Shown here: positions 6,977-9,330 of the stretch, piece after piece
Layout of the letters: every line of letters starts with the position of its first letter
How positions within the stretch are numbered: the stretch's first letter is position 1
Assembly: GCA_964431105.1 (NCBI GenBank)
Contig: CAYSIR010000159.1
Span: forward strand, 1-9,330
Direction of reading: 5' to 3'
Length of the DNA stretch: 9,330 nucleotides
From: RECH01 sp964431105
GTDB lineage: Bacteria; Cyanobacteriota; Cyanobacteriia; RECH01
Program-made: the position numbers and the translations under genes
The notes under the pieces: model-generated
The model's input: the letters and a program-made list of their open reading frames with translations, nothing else
Told to the model about the DNA's origin: nothing
Databases searched by the model: none

Positions 6977-7121
6977 ACTGCTACTGCACCATACTAAATC
7001 CTAGATAGAAAATCCTGTTGTACCAGTTTTTACCGATAATTGATTGTAAAGCCTAAGCTAAAGAAACGATGGTGAACCATGCCATTCATCGAAATACATC
7101 ACTCGGCTAGCAGCATTCGGA

Positions 7122-7226
7122 TTAACCAGATAGGTTGTTGGCATTGATGGTGTGAGGAAGTGCCCGATGCTCTGGATCGATTGAATCTAAAAGACAGGCG
7201 ATCGCCCCCATCACCAATTCATCACG
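7122..7226 (-). pseudogene. Short ORF, possible remnant related to the small ORF across the gap
   Basis: After an in-frame stop at 7227-7229 this frame reads RDELVMGAIACLLDSIDPEH and ends at TAA (7122-7124) after 34 codons. The words ELVM and LLDSIDPE match ELVM and LLDSTDPE of the small protein at 6688-6861, in the opposite order. At DNA level 7170-7194 matches 6826-6850 at 21 of 25 bases, and 7209-7220 matches 6805-6816 at 11 of 12. No ribosome site is evident. It could be a tiny gene (ATG at 7211), a decayed paralogue, or chance. Confidence 0.3.
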
Positions 7227-7230
7227 CTAG

Positions 7231-7665
7231 CTAAAAATCATCCAATACCGACGGGTCTACATTTGTATTATCGATCACATCTTTCACTGACAGCGATTGG
7301 GTAGGTGTCGCAGGTGTGGCTGTGTGATTGGACGCGGCTGGTGCAGGCCTTGGTGGGGCAGTTGGTGGTTCAGCCGCAGCAGTGGGTATAGCTGCATGAT
7401 CAAGCGACTCGCCCTCGCCCAAAAAGTGCTTCCGCATCTGGAAAATGCGAAACTCCATTTCTTCGATCGCCCCTTGTGCGAGCGATCGCAATTCTTCCTC
7501 GGAGAGTTCGCCTTCATAGACCCACGGCATATAATACGCTTTGGTTGCGCGAATGATGGCATCTCGATAGTTGAGCAATTTGTGATCCTTCAGATAGCTC
7601 AACAGCCGCCCTTCTACAGTGTGGGCTTCTGCTTCAAAGCGAATCGAAATTCGTTTCCGTGCCAC
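7231..7665 (-). CDS. ParR-like partner of actin-like ATPase
   Basis: The frame is open from a GTG at 7716, but the true start is taken as the GTG at 7663-7665, because a perfect AGGAGG (plus-strand CCTCCT, 7675-7680) lies 9 nt upstream and the earlier frame overlaps the preceding gene. The 144-residue product begins ARKRISIRFE, a basic beta-strand like that of ribbon-helix-helix proteins, followed by helices at about 16-30, 33-50 and 55-82. A Pro/Ala/Thr-rich linker (about 94-122) leads to an acidic tail ending VDPSVLDDF. In plasmid systems ParR binds the centromere through its ribbon-helix-helix and caps ParM filaments through its C-terminus; the layout fits, but sequence similarity to ParR is not provable by eye. 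It is translationally coupled to the upstream actin-like gene with a 5-bp gap. Confidence 0.8.
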   Translation of the reverse strand: MARKRISIRFEAEAHTVEGRLLSYLKDHKLLNYRDAIIRATKAYYMPWVYEGELSEEELRSLAQGAIEEMEFRIFQMRKHFLGEGESLDHAAIPTAAAEPPTAPPRPAPAASNHTATPATPTQSLSVKDVIDNTNVDPSVLDDF

Positions 7666-7670
7666 AGTGG

Positions 7671-8780
7671 CTAACCTCCTGCTTTGGACGATTTTTGGAA
7701 CTTCAGAGCCATCCACTTCGCGCCGCCGTAGCAGTCGCTAAACCGAATTTGATCAATCTCTGCCGGAAGGTTCAGCGCTCCGGAGACTTCTTGGCGTAGA
7801 TTATCGAGCCAATTGATCGTACAAAATGCAGACCGATCTTCAAAGTATTCTTCCAGTTCAGTTTGCAGCATGAAGGCAACGCCGCCGCTGATCAATACTT
7901 CGTAGTGAGGTACGTCTACCGCTGCAAACCATTCATCTAGTCGATGTTTCACCAAATCCCAATAATAAACTTTGGCTTGCTCAAAGCGATCGCTCAGTCG
8001 ATAAACCTGACTGGGACGGGAGGGAAACGTGACGCTGCCCATCCCTTTGATCAACGCTTCATACAAAAATGGATCATCGGAATTGCAGGGTAAATCTTGA
8101 GAGACCGCGACCAACACCTGTTGGAAGCCCAAGCGCTCGGTGCTGCTGGGTTCGCCCCGTGGGGGCTTGCCTTCCCGGAAAAAGAGGAAACTCAGATCCC
8201 GATGCCCAAACATTAACACCGCAAAGGTTTGGTTATTTAGCCCGCTGTGTTGCGCCATTTCGACTTTTCGCCACTGCACCAGCCCGGCCGCTTCGGGCAG
8301 CACTTTCACCTGTTCCATATCCAAATCAATCTCGCGGCCGCGATAGGTGAAGGATTTTTGGGCAAGGAGTCGATTGGTCAGCGGTTTATAGTCGGTTAGG
8401 TATTCGTTGAAGGGCAGCGCTACGCCGACATCCAGCGGGATGCGATCGAGGTCATAGCGGTGGGCCATTTCGCCAATAACGCCTAGCACCTTCAGGTGTG
8501 CGAGGGCACTTTTGGGGAGGTTGCTGGTGGCTTTATTGGGCTTGCCCTGCGCATCAACCCCCAATGCATAGACTGGATCATCGGGGCCAAGCTGAATATA
8601 GCTGACCGATTCAAGTCCAGTGCCCAGTTGTTCGCCTTGGGCCTCAATAATCGTCAGTTCAGAGGGGGGCATATCGGCAACCAGCGGCGAGCATTTGAAC
8701 GCAAACAGAGTGACACCGTCGCTCAGGACGGCTTTGGTACTCGAACTACCGAGATCCACGAAACATTGGTACTGCGCCAT
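7671..8780 (-). CDS. ParM/StbA-family actin-like ATPase
   Basis: The 369-residue product has the two-domain actin-fold signature: phosphate-1 loop FVDLGSSSTKAVL (Asp9, Gly11, Lys16), a PEAAG segment (162-166) at the position of ParM's conserved Glu, a phosphate-2 region (189-198), and adenosine motif LISGGVAF (296-303). Proteins of this family polymerise with ATP; plasmid ParM pushes DNA copies apart. The phosphate-2 loop is unusual: where ParM and actin have Asp-x-Gly, here it is Met190-Phe-Gly192, so hydrolysis may be altered. Length exceeds R1 ParM (about 320). The ATG at 8778-8780 has no clear Shine-Dalgarno. It is followed 5 bp later by the ParR-like gene. No plasmid replication gene is visible; a chromosomal cytoskeletal role, as I recall for CorM/CorR of Anabaena, is an alternative. 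Confidence 0.85.
   Translation of the reverse strand: MAQYQCFVDLGSSSTKAVLSDGVTLFAFKCSPLVADMPPSELTIIEAQGEQLGTGLESVSYIQLGPDDPVYALGVDAQGKPNKATSNLPKSALAHLKVLGVIGEMAHRYDLDRIPLDVGVALPFNEYLTDYKPLTNRLLAQKSFTYRGREIDLDMEQVKVLPEAAGLVQWRKVEMAQHSGLNNQTFAVLMFGHRDLSFLFFREGKPPRGEPSSTERLGFQQVLVAVSQDLPCNSDDPFLYEALIKGMGSVTFPSRPSQVYRLSDRFEQAKVYYWDLVKHRLDEWFAAVDVPHYEVLISGGVAFMLQTELEEYFEDRSAFCTINWLDNLRQEVSGALNLPAEIDQIRFSDCYGGAKWMALKFQKSSKAGG
7675..7680 (-). promoter_or_regulatory. Ribosome binding site deciding the start of the ParR-like gene
   Basis: AGGAGG lies within the last codons of the actin-like gene, 9 nt before the GTG start of its partner. It fixes the start at 7665 and implies coupled translation of the pair. 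Confidence 0.75.
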
Positions 8781-8822
8781 TGGTGATCAGGAGAGCGCGA
8801 CAAGGTGCAAACTACATGGCTA

Positions 8823-8854
8823 ATCATAGAGTGCTTTTAGGCAAATTGTTCGCC
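8823..8854 (-). promoter_or_regulatory. Possible promoter/operator of the actin-like operon
   Basis: A minus-strand -10 TATGAT (8823-8828) lies 43 bp upstream of the start. The -35 position (about 8846-8851) has no good hexamer but is covered by an imperfect palindrome, plus-strand GGCAAATTGTTCGCC (8840-8854; arms GGCxAA/TTxGCC). Such a dyad could bind a repressor, for example the ParR-like product, since ParR represses its own operon in R1. Evidence is pattern only. Confidence 0.25.
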
Positions 8855-8920
8855 ATGGGAGGATAGGAGGAATGTGTTGACGGAATTGGATAGGATGAAC
8901 GGCTCGGTGATTAGAAATTG

Positions 8921-8945
8921 AGGCTCAGAAGTTAAGGCTCAGAAG
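8921..8945. repeat. 11-bp direct repeat upstream of the actin-like operon
   Basis: AGGCTCAGAAG occurs at 8921-8931 and again at 8935-8945, separated by TTA (14-bp step). In R1-type parMRC loci the centromere parC lies just upstream of parM and is built of 11-bp direct repeats. Only two perfect copies are seen here. Confidence 0.55.
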
Positions 8946-9043
8946 GCAGGGCATTGGGGGTGGGTCAAGGGAATGGATGAGACTGGAGCCGATCGCAGGG
9001 GCATTGGCAGGCGTGGGACACTGGCATGGAAACTGGCGTAGAA
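8946..9043. repeat. Further short direct repeats upstream of the actin-like operon
   Basis: GCAGGGCATTGG (8946-8957) recurs as GCAGGGGCATTGG (8995-9007). ACTGGCATGGAA (9020-9031) is followed directly by ACTGGCGTAGAA (9032-9043), 10 of 12 identical. A near-perfect palindromic pair, AGCGATCGCT/AGCGATTGCT, follows at 9051-9070. The 8781-9251 region holds no credible gene; these repeats are its main content. Confidence 0.45.
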
Positions 9044-9251
9044 AGATTCAAGCGATCGCTAGCGATTGCTTTTGTCGTCGCTAAATTGTTGGCAGGCATT
9101 TAATAGTTCTGCCTGTTGCGGTTGCGCGTTGATACTGTGTTGAACATAAAGGAGCGATCGCTGAGCAATTGGCTCAATACAGTTAGCATTGCACTAAATT
9201 GTAATTAGTTCAAATTTACTAATCAACCTACGTCTGGTGGGTCGTGCGGCG

Positions 9252-9330
9252 CTACCAGCCCCGATCGTCTGGTGGGCGATCGCGATCGCGCCACACTAGC
9301 ACCAGAAAAACAATAACGGTAATGCCAACC
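9252..9330 (-). CDS. C-terminal end of a probable membrane protein, partial
   Basis: Reading in from the right edge, the minus frame gives VGITVIVFLVLVW, a strongly hydrophobic stretch typical of a membrane helix. A charged tail, RDRDRPPDDRGW, follows before a TAG at 9252-9254. Helix followed by a charged soluble end is a plausible C-terminus. Only 26 codons are visible, the HIP1-rich tail could arise by chance, and no family can be named. A direct repeat CGTCTGGTGGG (9231-9241 and 9266-9276) straddles the stop. Confidence 0.4.
   Translation of the reverse strand, partial: VGITVIVFLVLVWRDRDRPPDDRGW

Noticed and set aside
7666..7716. Longer GTG start (7716) for the ParR-like protein
   Set aside because: It overlaps the actin-like gene by 46 bp, while the GTG at 7665 has a perfect AGGAGG at good spacing.
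8870..8920. GGAGG-preceded mini-ORF on the plus strand (GTG near 8874)
   Set aside because: It encodes only about 15 codons with no sign of conservation or function.
9051..9073. AGCGATCGCTAGCGATTGCT followed by TTT as a terminator
   Set aside because: No plus-strand gene precedes it, the stem has no real loop, and the palindrome is largely a consequence of HIP1.
1..9330. CRISPR array, tRNA, rRNA or insertion sequence
   Set aside because: No regularly spaced identical repeats, no cloverleaf or rRNA core sequence, and no transposase frame or terminal inverted repeats with target duplication were found by eye.

Overview
The window is cyanobacterial. About thirty copies of the HIP1 octamer GCGATCGC are scattered through genes and spacers, and two genes are photosynthesis-specific: the 5' end of psbD (photosystem II D2) and ycf4 (photosystem I assembly). 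The genus cannot be fixed from sequence alone. A run of 100 N (6877-6976) marks a scaffold gap, so the source is a draft assembly.

Layout. Left end: psbD enters on the minus strand (1-55), with a good sigma-70-type promoter about 180 bp upstream and a perfect stem-loop in the predicted leader. About 780 bp without a credible gene follows. Then come three plus-strand genes: ycf4 (1075-1647, with an intrinsic terminator), a cyclophilin-type peptidyl-prolyl isomerase lipoprotein (2070-2888, preceded by a degenerate 14-bp tandem array), and a NarL/LuxR-type response regulator (3074-3766, stop codon in the loop of a long hairpin). Convergent to these are two minus-strand genes that appear to be separate units: a PHP-domain metal-dependent hydrolase (3856-4545) and a flavoprotein-like member of the dihydrolipoamide dehydrogenase/mercuric reductase superfamily (4877-6256) that has lost its redox cysteine pair, with a terminator just after it.

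From about 6257 to 7230 lies a gene-poor, broken-looking stretch around the gap. It holds one small possible gene (6688-6861) and a short ORF (7122-7226) that share two in-frame word matches in swapped order.

The most interesting unit is a tightly coupled minus-strand pair: an actin-like ParM/StbA-family ATPase (7671-8780) followed 5 bp later by a small ParR-like partner (7231-7665) with its own AGGAGG ribosome site. Gene order matches plasmid parMR loci, and the 470 bp upstream carries several short direct repeats. No plasmid gene is visible and the surroundings look chromosomal, so the pair may be a domesticated cytoskeletal system rather than a plasmid partition system. The last 79 bases probably hold the C-terminal end of a membrane protein on the minus strand.

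The left half is ordinary photosynthesis housekeeping (PSII core, PSI assembly, protein folding, signalling). The right half is more accessory, with a divergent flavoprotein-like enzyme and the actin-like module.
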